A DNA stretch of 64,000 bases from Chondrosia reniformis (taxonomy: Eukaryota; Porifera; Demospongiae; Chondrillida; Chondrillidae): the NCBI GenBank assembly GCA_947172415.1, contig OX359193.1, positions 5,016,501 through 5,080,500 on the forward strand, given 5' to 3'. The notes beneath the pieces are model-generated. The model searched no databases, was not told where the DNA came from, and worked only from the letters and a program-made list of their open reading frames with translations. A program made the translations under genes and the position numbers. Of the stretch, positions 45,790 through 59,000 are shown in pieces. The first letter of the stretch is position 1, and each line of letters starts with the position of its first letter.

Positions 45790-48443
45790 AGCCTATAGAG
45801 GCCATCAATGGTCATCATAATAAGAGCATTGTGTTTCAAGGGTAAGGGTGCCTGGATGGCCAAGATTAACATTGGAAGTGCCTTTAGAAATATCCCAGTC
45901 CATCCAGCTGATCAACATCTTTTGGCTATGCAATGGAAGGATGCAATACATGTGACCGTCCATGCGAAAATAGTCAAAACTGCGGTTTTAAACGTATTAT
46001 TAAATATTTGCTACTCTAACCATTCCCAATGTCGCCATAGTTATTTCGGTCTTCTTTGTGCGATAAATCCTATCTTATTAAATAGAAGCTACCGGAAATA
46101 CGCCTTTTTGTTCTCTATAATATGGAGTGGTGAATATCATTATCGTTCAACTAGATTTGATTTGACTGAGATTGCACAATCAATATGATGTCATCATTTT
46201 ATATGGAGTTTTACCTAAACGGAAGTAATATTTTAAAAACCTTTTTTCTATAATGCGTTTGGCAATGGTTCTGTTTCAAAGTGTCACAACTTTGGATCCG
46301 TAACAGACACTTGACACATGACACATCACACTTCCGTTTGCACCATTCGCTAGCACTACGGAAGCCCTTTCAAATGGTAGCAAAAACTCAATTTCGATTG
46401 CATATGCGAAAATGCCCCTTTTCGCATGGACGGTTATATATTTTGATAAGCAAGTTCCTTTTGGCCTTTGCTCGGCCCCAGTGCTCTTTAATGCCTACGC
46501 TGATACTCTGGAATGGATGGTTAGATCAAGGGGGGTGAAACATATTCTTCATTACCTAGATAATTTTTGATTTGGGGGCTTCTGATGCCAGCAGTTGTTC
46601 CTTTCGTTTGCACAAGATTTAGAGATTCCCTTAGAGGAAGAGAAACTCTTAGGCCCTTTTACTCTGTTAACCTTTTTGAGGATTGAGTTAGATTCAATGA
46701 AGCGGTTGGCTCGTCTTCCTCCAGGAAAATAAAAAAAATGAAATCATCGCTAGTTCAGTGGTTAATACGGAGGGCTTGTATATACTAACTTAAAGAAGGA
46801 GTTAGAGCAGTTGCTGAGATTATTGAATATTGCTTGTACTGTTATCCCTCAGGGCTGTTGCTTTTTGAGGTGTATGTTCGATTCAGTGGCTAAGGAAAAA
46901 TTCCATTTCATTAGGTTAAATGCGTCATTTAAATCTGACTTGGCATGGTGGATTCTTTTTTATGAAAACTGGAATGGAGTGTCCTTCTTGCATTTGACCC
47001 ATTCGGTTATATTATCAATTTCTTTCACTACTGATGCTTCTGGTTGGGGATGTGGAGCTGTTTGGGAGGACCAATGGATCCAGGGTCAATGGCCTGAGCA
47101 GTGGTCTGAAGTAAATATTATAATTACAGAGCTAGTTCCTATTATTTTATCAGCAGCCTTTTGGGGAAGCTCTTGGAGTAGTCAGCATGTGAAGTGAGGT
47201 TGTGATAATTTGGTTGTGGTGTATACTATTCAAAAGGGTTCAGCTAAGGAACTGACAGGGAAGGTGATACAACTATTGCAATGTCTCGCTTTTTTCACCA
47301 CCTTTTTTCATTTTACCTTATCGGCAGAGCATGTACCAGGGGTTGAAAACGGCCCCGCTGACAGTGTTTTTAGAAGTAAGATGGATCTGTTTTTTACCCT
47401 GGTGCCCAAGGCCTGTTGTCTGCCTACCCCAATACCGGCAGAGCTTTGGCAACTGGTGGTGGTAGAAAATCTGGATTGGCTCTCAGAAGAGTGGAGAGCA
47501 CTGTTTTTAACTATTTGCAGAAAGGGCTTGCAGAGTCCACTACCAAATGCTACCAATCTGCTATAAATTGATTTTTGGCTTTTTGTTCAAATTTAATCTT
47601 GTTAGATGCCGGCTTCTGAATCTGCCCTTCTACTGTTTATGGCACATCTAGGAGAGGATGGTTTAACCTATAAATAAATTAAGCTCTATTTAGCAGCAGT
47701 GAGGCACTTACATGCATGTGATTTATGCAGAGCAGTTTATTTCTTGTACGCCTTGTATGCAGTTGGTTATCAAAGGAATTCGAAGGTCTCTGGTGGAAGT
47801 CAGTAGACCTCGGTTACCTATTACACCTGAGGTCATGAGAATGTTTAAGAAACATTTGTCTCGCTCCCCAAACAGTTATGACAATCTATGTTTTGGGCAG
47901 CAGCCAATGTCGTTTTTTGGGTTTCTTCATACAAGCAAGTTTGTGGTTCCTGATGGTGTATCTTATAATCCTAGTATTCATTTGTCTATGGCCGATATCT
48001 CTTGGGATCAGGTTTCCCACCCAAAATCAGTGGCAATTCACATCAAGGCTTCCAAGACAGACCCCTTTATATAGGAAGGGCGTTAAAATCTATTTAGGAA
48101 GTACAGAGGGGGATTTATGCCCTATTGCAGCCTTGATTATGTTAATATCAGGGGTTATTGTGAAAGTTCTCTTTATTGTTTCTAGGATTTTCGACCTTGC
48201 AAAAGGTCTCATTTGGTACAGAAACGCGGTGGCACTTTGGCTAATTTCCCTTCAATCAAGGAGAAGGATTATTGTGTCCACAACTTTAGAATCGGGGCTG
48301 CTACTACTGCAGCTAGGAAGGGTGTCAAGGATTGCTTGATTAAAATGTTAAGGAGATGGGAGAGCTCTGCTTACCAATTGTATGTTTGCACCCCTCGTTC
48401 TGAACTAATCGGGATCTCTAAGCTACTGGTTATGGAGGGCTAG
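45790..48443 (+). pseudogene. DIRS/Ngaro-type tyrosine-recombinase retrotransposon, broken
   Basis: RT: GAWMAKINIGSAFRNIPVHP and DQHLLAMQWKDAI (45855-45948), then after a MITE insertion FDKQVPFGLCSAPVLFNAYAD (about 46440-46510) and HILHYLDNF, where the second catalytic Asp is Asn. RNase H: FTTDASGWGCGAVWEDQW (about 47025) and HVPGVENGPADS. Tyrosine recombinase: RPRLPITPEVMRMFKKHLS (about 47810) to HNFRIGAATTAARKGVKDC and RRWESSAYQLYV (about 48265-48390), which keep the H-x-x-R and Tyr of the active site. Stops and frameshifts break it into at least five frames, so it is dead. Elements of this group integrate by recombinase rather than DDE integrase and leave no target duplication. Its termini were not identified. 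Confidence 0.88.
45955..46434. mobile_element. 480-bp MITE inserted in the DIRS RT gene
   Basis: Terminal inverted repeats ACCGTCCATGCGAAAA (45955-45970) and complement (46419-46434). RT coding sequence stops just before it and resumes just after it, so it is a later insertion. A second, truncated copy is at 9741-10126. No ORF that looks real. Confidence 0.88.
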
Positions 48444-48982
48444 CTAACAGACAATGATTGTGTTATCATCAACACATATTTAGATATATGTGCTATATTT
48501 ATGGCTGGTGATCTTTAGATAGGTCATCCCTCTTCTTTCCATTCTCTTTGAGGATCTGAATCGGTTAGGTTGGAAGGAAGCTGCGCCCCTCCCAAAGCTG
48601 GTTCCAGGGCGTAGTGGAATTTCACCTAGCCGGACCGCCAAAGCCTTACGGCATCTTGGATGCCAGGTTGAGAGCGATATTATCTGCGATTGCTACAACC
48701 AAATCGAATCGAGATTGGCGACGGAAACCATGCCGACCGCGTGACGTCATAAGTAAATATGGAGGTGATAGCGGTCTGGGCTATGGGAGACTAGCCTTTA
48801 GACAATATCGTACGCAATCAGTACATTGTAATCAGCCCGGACAGTGTTACACTGTTGTGGCACTTACTGTTAATACTGGTCCATGTTGTCCTTTCTCTGC
48901 TGTAAGATTCCAGTATACTTCCGGTCACATGATCCCAGGTATTAGGTCAGAGCTGGATACATTATAGGGCACGACTACGATC
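48444..48982. promoter_or_regulatory. Upstream region of the MAPEG gene
   Basis: Less AT-rich than its surroundings from about 48580. A perfect CRE-type palindrome TGACGTCA lies at 48742-48749, about 250 bp before the MAPEG ATG. I infer a promoter region; the rest holds no recognisable gene. Confidence 0.4.
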
Positions 48983-49552
48983 GTGACTTACCAGAAAATG
49001 TCCGACGAAAGCAAGAAAGTCAGTAAAAGAGCAGGATTGGCCATTCGTCTTTCAGGACTGGCGATTACGGCTGGGACCTATTACTTGGTCTACAAGACCA
49101 ACTTAATTCCTTTGCCTTCAACGTTGGGTATTGCTGAGCGTCTCGGTTACACCTGCAAATGGCTTCTTCTTCCAGGAATATCTGTTTTGGTAGCTGTGAT
49201 CGCAGTGGGCAGAAAGAGGCACGAGGTTGGAGCTCCTCCACTGGCGGGAAAGGAAAACCTGATAGAAGTTCAGAAGAATATTCTTCAGAATACAATAGAG
49301 CAGACTTCTATCATAACTTGTGGAATGTTAGCCCTTGCCGCCTCAGCTCAAACGCCTGCCCAGATGAGGTTCATACCAGTCGCTGCTATTCTTTTCTTTT
49401 TGAGTAGAATGGCTTTCAAGATTGGTTATGAAAAGAATCCCAATTATCGTGGCTTTGGAATGATAACAAATTTGTTCAACGCTGCATTTGTATACGGGAC
49501 AACTTTGTATTTGAACCTCAGATACGGGCTGTTGGTCGGATTAGACCAGTGA
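48983..49552 (+). CDS. MAPEG-family membrane protein, TMEM79-like
   Basis: Single-exon gene. The first ATG is at 48983; MSDESKKVSKRAGLA at 48998 may be the true start because it has a better initiation context. About 185 residues with four hydrophobic segments (roughly 24-40, 62-76, 112-145 and 165-185). The central QKNILQNTIEQTS and AQMRFIPVAAILFFLSRMAF, GYEKNPNYRGFGM match the MAPEG superfamily as seen in TMEM79/mattrin-like proteins, where the E-x-x (Q-N-T-x-E-Q) helix is conserved. MAPEG members are glutathione-dependent enzymes or structural membrane proteins of the ER/Golgi; catalytic activity here is unknown. Intronless, with spliced genes on both sides. Confidence 0.85.
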   Translation: MTYQKMSDESKKVSKRAGLAIRLSGLAITAGTYYLVYKTNLIPLPSTLGIAERLGYTCKWLLLPGISVLVAVIAVGRKRHEVGAPPLAGKENLIEVQKNILQNTIEQTSIITCGMLALAASAQTPAQMRFIPVAAILFFLSRMAFKIGYEKNPNYRGFGMITNLFNAAFVYGTTLYLNLRYGLLVGLDQ

Positions 49553-49953
49553 AAGAGGCATTAGATTAGCTGTATTAAAAGAATCACTAAAGACTAGAGT
49601 TTTCGACTGTATAGATAGTCTTTCTATGCATTTATTTAGTTGTATAAACTCAATAAGTTAATGATGTAATTTTGAACTTGTTTTGTCCATATGTGAGCTA
49701 AATTAGTCAGATACATGATAAACTGACATTTATCTGAGATGCGATTTGGCTTTGACTGAACAGCAGCTGAAGAATCAAAAGAACTAAGTACAAAGCATGA
49801 GATAATGACCAGTAGCCTGTACTAGATCCAAATATTTCGATGTTACAATTATATAAATCAGTCATTCAATCCACCCATACCATTACTGCTTCCACATTGG
49901 ACTTGCTTAATCAGAATGATGGCCTTTAAGTATTTTGTATCTGATAAAGGAAA

Positions 49954-52399
49954 ATGGCGTCTTCCTTGGAAATCTTTGGGGTGGCATTTACGGGAAACGT
50001 TCTTGGCAGTGGAGCTTATGCCGAGGTTACTGAGGTAGAGTGGTGTAACACTCGATGCGCTGCGAAGAAAATGCACGAGGTATTTCTCCGTACTCTATCT
50101 AAAGACGAACTAAGCAAATTGATAAAAGATTTCGAAAGAGAAAGCGACACGTGGTCCAAATTAAGACATCCCAACATTGTCCAGCTACTTGGAATATATT
50201 ACCAGACCTTTGATAGAGTGCCTGTATTCGTATTGGAGAAAATGAGTACTTCTCTTCGTCATTACTTGGAAAAGCACGGAAGAGAGGACTTTCTGCTCCC
50301 TGACAAAGTTTCCATATTGTGTCAGGTTGTCCAAGGACTCTGCTATCTTCACAACCAAAGGCCATCCCTGGTTCATCATGATTTGACTCCAAATAATATT
50401 CTGATGAATGAAGTTACTTTCCAGACAAAACTAACTGACTTTGGTATGACTAGAGCAATAAGTTTGACAAAATCAGCTCGTTATTCGTCAATAAAAGGAA
50501 CACTGGTATTTATGCCTCCAGAAGCTCTCTGTGTTCCGCCAAACTATGATGGAAAATTAGACATTTTCTCTTTTGGTAACTGTGTAACCACTCTCCTTAC
50601 ACATCAGTGGCCCAACCCTTCCCATCCTACAGTGTACGAAGGCAACAAATTGATTGCACTCACAGAGTTTGATCGAAGGAGTCATCAAATTGAACTAATG
50701 ACAAAACCTGAAAAAGATACATTTTTGCCACTTGTTCAGAGATGCTTAGAAAATCATGCTTCAGCGCGTCCTGAAAGTGCAGACCTTCTAAAAGAATTAC
50801 GGCAGATTGAAGCAACCCTTGAAAATCCAACTACACATGCACAAATGAGGCTCTTATATTTGGAAAGGCAGAATTCTGACCTTAGGCAAAAGCTTGAGGA
50901 GTCACAACTGAGAGAGGAATCCCAAAGTGAAGACAGAGCTGCATTACTATTAGAAAGAGAAGAACTGCTTACAAGTATTGAACATTTGAACCAACAAGTT
51001 GCCAAATTGGAGGAAGTTAATCACCATCTCTATGAAGAAAACATTCAGTTCTCTAAAACATTAGTTATCTCAAAGTCAGCAACAGAATCAGAAACGCTTC
51101 AGTCAGATGTAGCTCATTCAGAATCCACAGTACAGGAAATTCAGCAGGTTAGCCGTAAACACCTTGCCTTTTTAATTCATTTGAGAAAGTAAAGGGTACA
51201 TAAAAAGTAATGTAAGGTTAATAGAATAAAGATTTCTTCTAACTGCGTCGAACTTATCTTTAAGATGGTACATCTTTCGACTCTTTGAGTGTCAGTCGCT
51301 GAAGAAGACCCTCAGGGTCGAAATGTCCGCCCAGATGATTTAGCAAGACAAACTGCATTTTTAGACGCTCAAAGAGTCGAAAGATGTACTGTCTTAAAGA
51401 TAATGTAATGTTAAAGAGTAAAATCAGCAAGTACATTAAGCTAGTCATGAGCATCTTCATCAGTATGTGTATGTGCTTATCTTTTATGTTAAACTATTAA
51501 TGTTAATGATGGATTAATAAATCATTGATTTAAATCGTTTATTGTGCTTACATTCCTTTTTTATTTGAATTCGTATCTTTACTGTTGATTTGTTATTTTA
51601 TATGTAGAAGCGAGTTTGGAATGATGTGGGTCAATGTAGGCAGGTACTGAGAGATCAAAAAGAAAGACATTTTTTTGCTTTAGCAGTCAGCAGCAGTGAT
51701 TTACTGGTAGCTACAGATTGCAAGAATAGCTGTGTTTGCGTATTTGATGCTTATGCCAACCTTACACGTGTCATTGAAGTTGGTAAAGGTAGAGTGTTTG
51801 GCTTCCTTGCAAAGAAAATTGAAAGTATGCCAGGAATTGCTTTTATTGAGAATGACAACGTTGTAATTTCAGATCGTGATGGATGCTGTCTATTAGTATA
51901 TTCCTATATGGGTGTGTTTATCAGAAATATCCATTTAAAGGGTAAACCCTGGGGTTTGGCTGTCAAAGACAACAGGATTTATAGCTGTGAAGAAGATAGG
52001 TCTTGCATTTCTGTTCATAAGGTAGATGGACAATTTTGTTTTGAGTTTGGTTCAAAAGGGAAAGGAGAAGGGCAGTTTAACTTTCCAAAAGATGCAGCAT
52101 TTGGGCCTGATGGCAATATTTATGTTACCGATCTTAACAATGAACGAATTCAGGTCTTTAGTGAGGACGGCGTGTTTGTAAAGGAGTACCCTACTGATGG
52201 CAAACCAGAGTTCCTTTGTGTTAGTCACCATGGTGATGTCATTGTGAGAGTGGATAGAGGTATTGTTCTGGTTTATAACAATGATGGCAATCTAGTCTAT
52301 AAGTGGGAATTCCAAACCAACCAGTTCAGTTTTGGTGTAGCCATTAAGCAAAATGGAAACATTTTTCTGAGTGATTGGAAAGACATTAAAGTCTTTTAA
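49954..52399 (+). CDS. Non-RD kinase - coiled coil - NHL fusion
   Basis: Two exons, 49954-51147 and 51608-52399, joined in phase 0 at GT-AG borders; about 660 residues. Residues 10-290 are a protein kinase: glycine loop LGSGAYAEV (17-25), Lys38 in CAAKK, HHDLTPNN (141-148, with Asp143 and Asn148), DFG at 162-164 and MPPEA for APE. The HRD arginine is His, so it is a non-RD kinase as in RIPK2-type and other innate-immune kinases. Residues about 300-385 are Glu/Leu-rich coiled coil (RNSDLRQKLEESQLREESQ-like). The second exon encodes an NHL beta-propeller: GKGEGQFNFPKDAAFGPDGN, IYVTDLNNERIQVFSEDG and further blades to ILSDWKDIKVF-like end. All core kinase residues are present, so activity is likely. 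The partner and substrate are unknown. The combination is unusual; see findings. Confidence 0.9.
51254..51403. mobile_element. 150-bp foldback in the kinase-NHL intron
   Basis: About 40-bp inverted arms (left TTATCTTTAAGATGGTACAT, right ends GTCTTAAAGATAA). The centre holds CTGAAGAAGACCCTCAGGGT followed by CGAAATG, a hammerhead-like core motif discussed in the findings. Confidence 0.8.
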
Positions 52400-53081
52400 A
52401 TTTTAAGTTTAATGTACTACGTTTGTAGGAGTTCACTTCAATTGTGTAATGTGTACAAACATGCCATTTATCTACATTTATTCCTTATTTTTATCTTGTC
52501 TTTATCTGAGGTGTGATTTGCTAAGCTAAATTTACTTTGCTGTAAATATAATTTTGGTAAAAGTGTTACTTGATTGAATTTGAGAGTATGAACAAACCTG
52601 CATTCTTCGCGAACGTTGTGCATGGTCATGCATTACTTATAGTTGGATTTTTTAGAAATTGGCTTATATATATGTGTATATAAAGACCCCACTTATATAT
52701 ACATGATGAGATCTGTGCGACATACATCTCGTGTACATGCACACATCGAATGTATATAACAGCCCACGTGCGCCACAGTTAACGGGATATGCAATACGCT
52801 GATCTGGATACGTTACCTTAATGAGGTAGATCCTAGTTGTACATACTATGATTCGAACTAAAGTTCGGAGCCACCTCTAAACGTCACTTCTGCATTTACA
52901 AAAGTTAGGAAGACACAAATGCATACGCATGACTTCTAAAGTGCGCCACATGTTTTGAGTGGATCGACGGATGACGTAATACTCGCTTCTCACGTTTCCT
53001 AATTACAAAAAATTATAATATATCGGGTACGTACGTGAAGTGAATAATCATTCAGTTCATCGATTATACTAGTAGTTGAGA
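52400..53081. promoter_or_regulatory. Spacer and putative bHLH-PAS promoter
   Basis: Intergenic. A CACGTG E-box lies at 52765-52770, about 310 bp before the bHLH-PAS ATG. No gene seen. Confidence 0.3.
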
Positions 53082-56000
53082 ATGGCTTTACTGAAAAAGA
53101 GAGCTAAAGGGTACGAATATAAATGTCATATACAAATTCGAAATATGCACTTTACCATCTCTACTTGGCTGCATTTCTAGGTGTGTGCTGTTGGAAGAAA
53201 GTTCTGATGAAGAGGGTGAACAATCAGTAATTTCAAAGCGAAGAACAAGTGACGATTTAGTGAAGTATATGCATATATCCATTATCATAAATGATAAATT
53301 TATTGTATATCTGCATGTAATTACAGAAAAACCCATAATGAAGTCGAAAGAATTAGGAGGGAGAAGATGAACAAGTACTTAAATCAACTTACTCAGTTAA
53401 TACCAGCTTGCTCCACTTCACACAGAAAGCTAGACAGACTGACTATTCTCACAATGGCAGTGGATCATGTGAAAGCCCTAAGAGGTTTATGTTCATGCCA
53501 AGGCATTTCTAACATATTACCTTAGTTATTAATATTTTTGCATTCATGTAGCTATGTATATAGCAATACTACAGTTTCAATTTGTCTGGAAATTCACTCT
53601 ATTATATAGATGAGATTTGTAAAAAAGGTGGAAGACGGTCTTTTTTATCTGATGCAGAATTAAATGAATTGATACTTGAGGTATTATATATATTTAAGGA
53701 ATATGGGTATCTATACATACATATGTATTATGTTTCCGTACTGCTTATAGGCTTCAAATAAGTTTTCAATTATTATCAATTCCATGGGTCAAATTCTGTC
53801 TGTGTCTCAAACTGCTTCCAAAGTTGTTGGTCATCCAACTGATGGTTGGTGCAATCAGTCAATTTATACTCTTCTACATCCTGATGATGTACCAGTGGCT
53901 GGATCAGTACTAAAGATTACCCCTCCAGCAGACAGTGAGTTGTATGTGTAATATTTTATTAGCATGACATATATACTATGCAAACCTATAAGCATATGCA
54001 TGCAGCGATATAGGAAACAACTCCAGAAGCGGTATGGCCAAGTATTATTGTGAGTTTAGTGAGCAAAAATTATGATGTAAGATGGTTTCACCTTGTTTGA
54101 AATGTATATGCCATTCTAAAATTTCTCCAGGCTTGAAGCTATACCTCACACATGTATTATAAATCATAATGACATGACTGCATGGGTTCATGCATGAGCC
54201 TGCTTAGGGTAACAGGATGAATGCTGCTGTTACCATTTTGGAATTGTAGAAGCCTTATATAAAGAACACTGTAACATGTTGTTGAGGAGAACTCGAGTAT
54301 CACTAAAGAAAATTTATGAATAAATACTACTCTAAATATATACATTTTGGTTTAACTTCAGCTAAAGTTGCTCCTATATATATAGTGCTGACCTATAGTA
54401 GAAGTTATGGGAATTTTTAAAAGTTTGTTTAGCAGCAAAAGTGATACAGCCAAACCAGACTGGCTTCTACACCACTGGTATATAATTATAAGCAGTACGT
54501 ACATTATCTTATTTGAACCATCAACACCCATATATATATATATATATATATATAACAAATTATACAATAGACCTTCTATATTTAAATCTTCCTTCATTGG
54601 CAAATACAGCTTTGCAGCCAAACAAGATGACTCAGTTCAAGAAGGTCTCCTTTGTAGGTCGCCTTCAAGTGTTGTTCTCAAATGTGCTGTCTTCCAAATT
54701 GAAAGTATGCAAGTATTTCTCTACTGTATATTGATGTATTTGGAGTATATAGCTGTGTGCACTTAATTGCAAAATTATTGCATTTTGCATGCAAGCTCTT
54801 CCATTTTTGTTTACACATCTCTGCATGATGGTAGTGAGCTAGACTGTAAATTGTAACACTTTAAAATTTAAAGCTATAATATTCTAATACTTACCGTACT
54901 CATAGGTAATATAGGTATATTATATACATATGTTATATAATCAGAGAGTACGGTAGTACTATCTATGTAGGGATGGTACCGGCTGTTTCATTTTCTCCAT
55001 ACATTTGTATAGGAGTGAAAATCTGAAATAGGCTGAAAATCGCTGAAAAAAGCTATGTATAGTTAAAATTAGACCAGCCATGCTATAAACTGGCCTTTAA
55101 GGCAAGCAACTGTGTGACCTTCCATCAATCAGTGACTCAGAGAATCTTTGTCTACTTTTGATCTTTTGTGAATCTATATACATGTATAGCAACATCTTTT
55201 GCATTGTCAAATGTATATACATATATATATATATGCTGCATGGTAAAGATATTGTTGATATGTATCTGAATATTATAGGGAGGCACATCTCATATGTCCA
55301 GTAAAGATCAATCTTCCACTGAGTGCTCAGACAAAGTGTCTCCAAGATATGTAATTCTTCAATTCACAGGGATTATAAGGTATATTTGTATATATACGTA
55401 CATATACCAATCACTTGCCATTACTTACATGATTTCACCATTAGAATATTAAATTCATGTGTATATAGAGTTTATAGATATATATTTGCTAAACACTTCA
55501 AGCCTAATAAGTGGTATCTTGATGTACATTTTCAATGTAAGGGGTCCAAGTGTATAGGACGATGAAAACCAATCACCTGTGGCCCTGGGACTCTCCTATA
55601 TATATAATATTATCATTAATTGTCTGATATAATGCATATATACTTGGAACTCCTTCTATGTGTGATTACTCTATAGATTTATTTGCAACTTGTATACAGT
55701 ACAAGTTACAATATACTATGGTAATATAATAATATAATATATATAATTCATATGGCTCCAAGAAAGGACCTAGCAACAGAATGGGCATAGTATCATAAAG
55801 TTTAGGGTATAAAACTCATTTTAAATTAAGGGATTTTTATTTAGGTCTCGGTTTGGTAGAAAATGGAGGACAAAATCTGCATATAAAATGCCATAGGACT
55901 ATAGAAAAGCTATAGAAAATTTATATTGAAACCAAGTGTTATATTAATAAAAATTATCAATTGGTCAGATCACTGTGAAACCGACATATATCATGGTACA

Positions 56001-59000
56001 TGTGTATGACAACCGTCTGGCGAAATATTGCTTAATAAAAAAAGTTGCAAAATAATCAAGATATAATGAAGAATGCAAGCTTATGATTGTGCAATCTAGT
56101 GATGTATTGTGATGTTTCTCTAGTGTGTCACCAACACCCTCGTATGTGGGACATCATACGACATACATATATAAAGGCCTTGGCCTTTTATGTCCTTGTG
56201 TACAAGTTACTCTAACCCTGTTGATTATGTGAATGCATGCAACCAATGGTCGGTATTCCTAGCTCCCTCACAAGGCAAATCAAATCTGCTGTGGTTATTA
56301 GCTGAGACCCCTTTAAGACTGGAACCTTTGTTGATATATGGCATGCAGATGCATCATCTTCAGTCTATACTGAGGTGTGAAAAGGTAATTGGTAGGCCAT
56401 GTGTTCTACCTTGCAATTGGATGATCTGTATCAATTATTACTGCAGTAGTTGAGGATTTCAAAGCCTGTAACTATACGTACTATTTAAAATACTGATTAT
56501 CCTAGGGGTCACTTGGATCTCTTTAAATTTGTAACTTACACTGTGTAGCTAGTACTTGACTGTAATTTTAATATTACATAGTCACTTGGATCAGATTCTC
56601 TTAAATTAGTAACTTGTACTGTGTAGTACTTGATCGTAATTTAAATATTTTATATATTTGCCAGTACATACATATATATATACTGTATATATATATTTAT
56701 ACTTTACAAACCACATACAGACACAAGTATGTAATACTCATGCATACGTATGTGTATACGTATATTTAAGTTTGGACTGTTTACATAGCAAATATTTCAA
56801 AGTCATATGATCCCAAGCATACCAAATAAAATGGCTGAGCTTCAAGAGGTTCCACTCACTTCTAGTTCTTCTTTTCCATCAACTAATCTCAGTCTCTCTT
56901 GTGTCAGTTGTGGAGTGAGAGTAGAAGAGCTTAAATGTCTACCTTGTCTGCACTCCCTGGCCTTGTGTGAGAAGGTGGAGTGTCAGGAGAAGATGCTCCA
57001 ACATGGAGTGTCCTGTGAGATCTGTGATGAAGTGTTCTCCATCCCTCCCGGGGGTCTTCTGAGCCATCCCTTTGCTCTGAGGAAGACAGTGAGCAGTCAG
57101 TATCAGTGGGAAGGAGTAGTCTGTCAAGAGGACCACGAAGAGAAGAGGGCAGCTGTGAGCTACTGCACAGACTGTGATTTTTTTATTTGCCAAGAGTGTG
57201 TAGATCTTCACAGATCAAAGAAAATGCTTAAGAGACACCAAATCCAATTGATTAATGAAACCTTAGAAGGTGGCTCTACAAAAGAAGATATTTTCCAATG
57301 CACAGAACACAATGAAAAGAAGAAGCTATACTGTCATGACTGTCAACAGATGGTCTATACCATATGTCATTCTGTTGGTAGCCACAAGACTCACAGTTGG
57401 TCCTTCATCAATGACAAACTGGGAGAGCTAAACAGGAGCACTCTGACACAGTGTGTGCTGTCTGCCAGGGGCCAGACAAAGGCATTGAGCCATGCCCTTC
57501 AGGAAGTGGAGGCCAGTGAAGCTAGTCTCCAACAGCAGTCCGCTGATGCTGTAGGAGAGATCCTTGCAATGAAGGAACAGCTAATTGCCATGGTAACTAG
57601 AAAATGTGATAGTCTTGTTGGTGAAGTGAGGAAAACGGAAGAAAGGGAAGAAAAGCTATTGTCAAGCAGAAAAAGGTACTTCAAGTTAAAATGAAGAAAT
57701 GGGAGGAGTTTCTTTCCTTTTCAGAAGACATCTATTCAAATGGAAGAAAAGAAGACCAGCTGTACTTGACCAAGATGGTGGTCAAACGAGTGTATGAACT
57801 TACTGGACATAGTCCTCAGCCTTCTTGCTACATTCACCCATCTGTCCAGTTTATCTCTTCCAAGCGATCCGAAACAGAGAAGACATTGTCTTCATTTGGA
57901 GGAGTCTGCTTGCAGGCACATCCACCAAACTGCAGTATCAGAGGGTTGAGGAAGAACAAAGATGGTGTTGCCTTTGTTCACATACAAAAGAAGAAGCAAT
58001 TTTCCTTCATAGTCACCACAAGAGATGAGAGAGGCAATGAGTGCCGAGGAGGAGAAAAGGTGTCGGCTGTCCTTTGTCCTGTGACAGCAGGTGTTCCTCT
58101 GAGAGGTAAGGTAACAGACAAGAGAGATGGCACATATGAGGTACACTTAAAGAGTGTTCCATCACTTGAGTGTATGCTAAATGTGACCATCGGAGGTCAC
58201 CACGTAGTGGGCAGTCCAGTAGAAATTAAGGTTGCTAAGGCATTGGATATTAAGAAGATAAACATAATCTGAAAGGATATGATTGGTGGAACATGCTATA
58301 CAGTAGCTTGTGGATCAGATGGAATGTTGTATGCTGCAAATTTAGACACCAACGAAATCCTTGTTATTAACAGGGCAGGTCAAATTGCAAGAAGATTTAA
58401 GCATGGTTGTGACCATGTCAATGGGATAACATTCAGCAAATCTGGTAACATTGTCACTAGTGACTTTAGCAACCATGTTATCAAGATCTACACTCCAACT
58501 GATCAACTAGTAAGTCAGTTTGGAGGTCAAGGGTCAGAGCTAAGTCAATTAAGCAATCCTACAGGAGTGGCAGTCAATTAGGAGGGACACCTTTTTATAG
58601 CAGACCGTGGCAATCATAGAATATCTGTATTTACAGAGGATGGTCAGTTCCTAAGGTGCTTTGGTTCACGTGGCAGTGGTGCAGGACACTTTGCATTTCC
58701 CAGTCAACTCTGTATATCATGGATTAGTGTACATCAGTGACCATAACAATCATTGCATCAAAGTACATGATCAGGATGGACGGTACATCTGACAGTTTGG
58801 TGAAAACATTGTCAAGAGCCCCACTGGCATAGCAGTCACAAGTGATGGATACTTAATAGTTGCATCACGCAGTGCTAACAAAATCTCCATCTTCACAACA
58901 GATGGACAGTGTGTTGATGAAGCTGATAATCTTGGGTTAAACCGTCCTCATAGTCTTGCTATCAGTGATGAAGGAAACCTATATATTGCTGACTGTGGAA

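Noticed and set aside
54407..54766. 119-codon plus-strand open frame in the bHLH-PAS gene
   Set aside because: Runs through a (TA)n tract and intron; the exon at 54610-54704 is better supported in another frame by phase.
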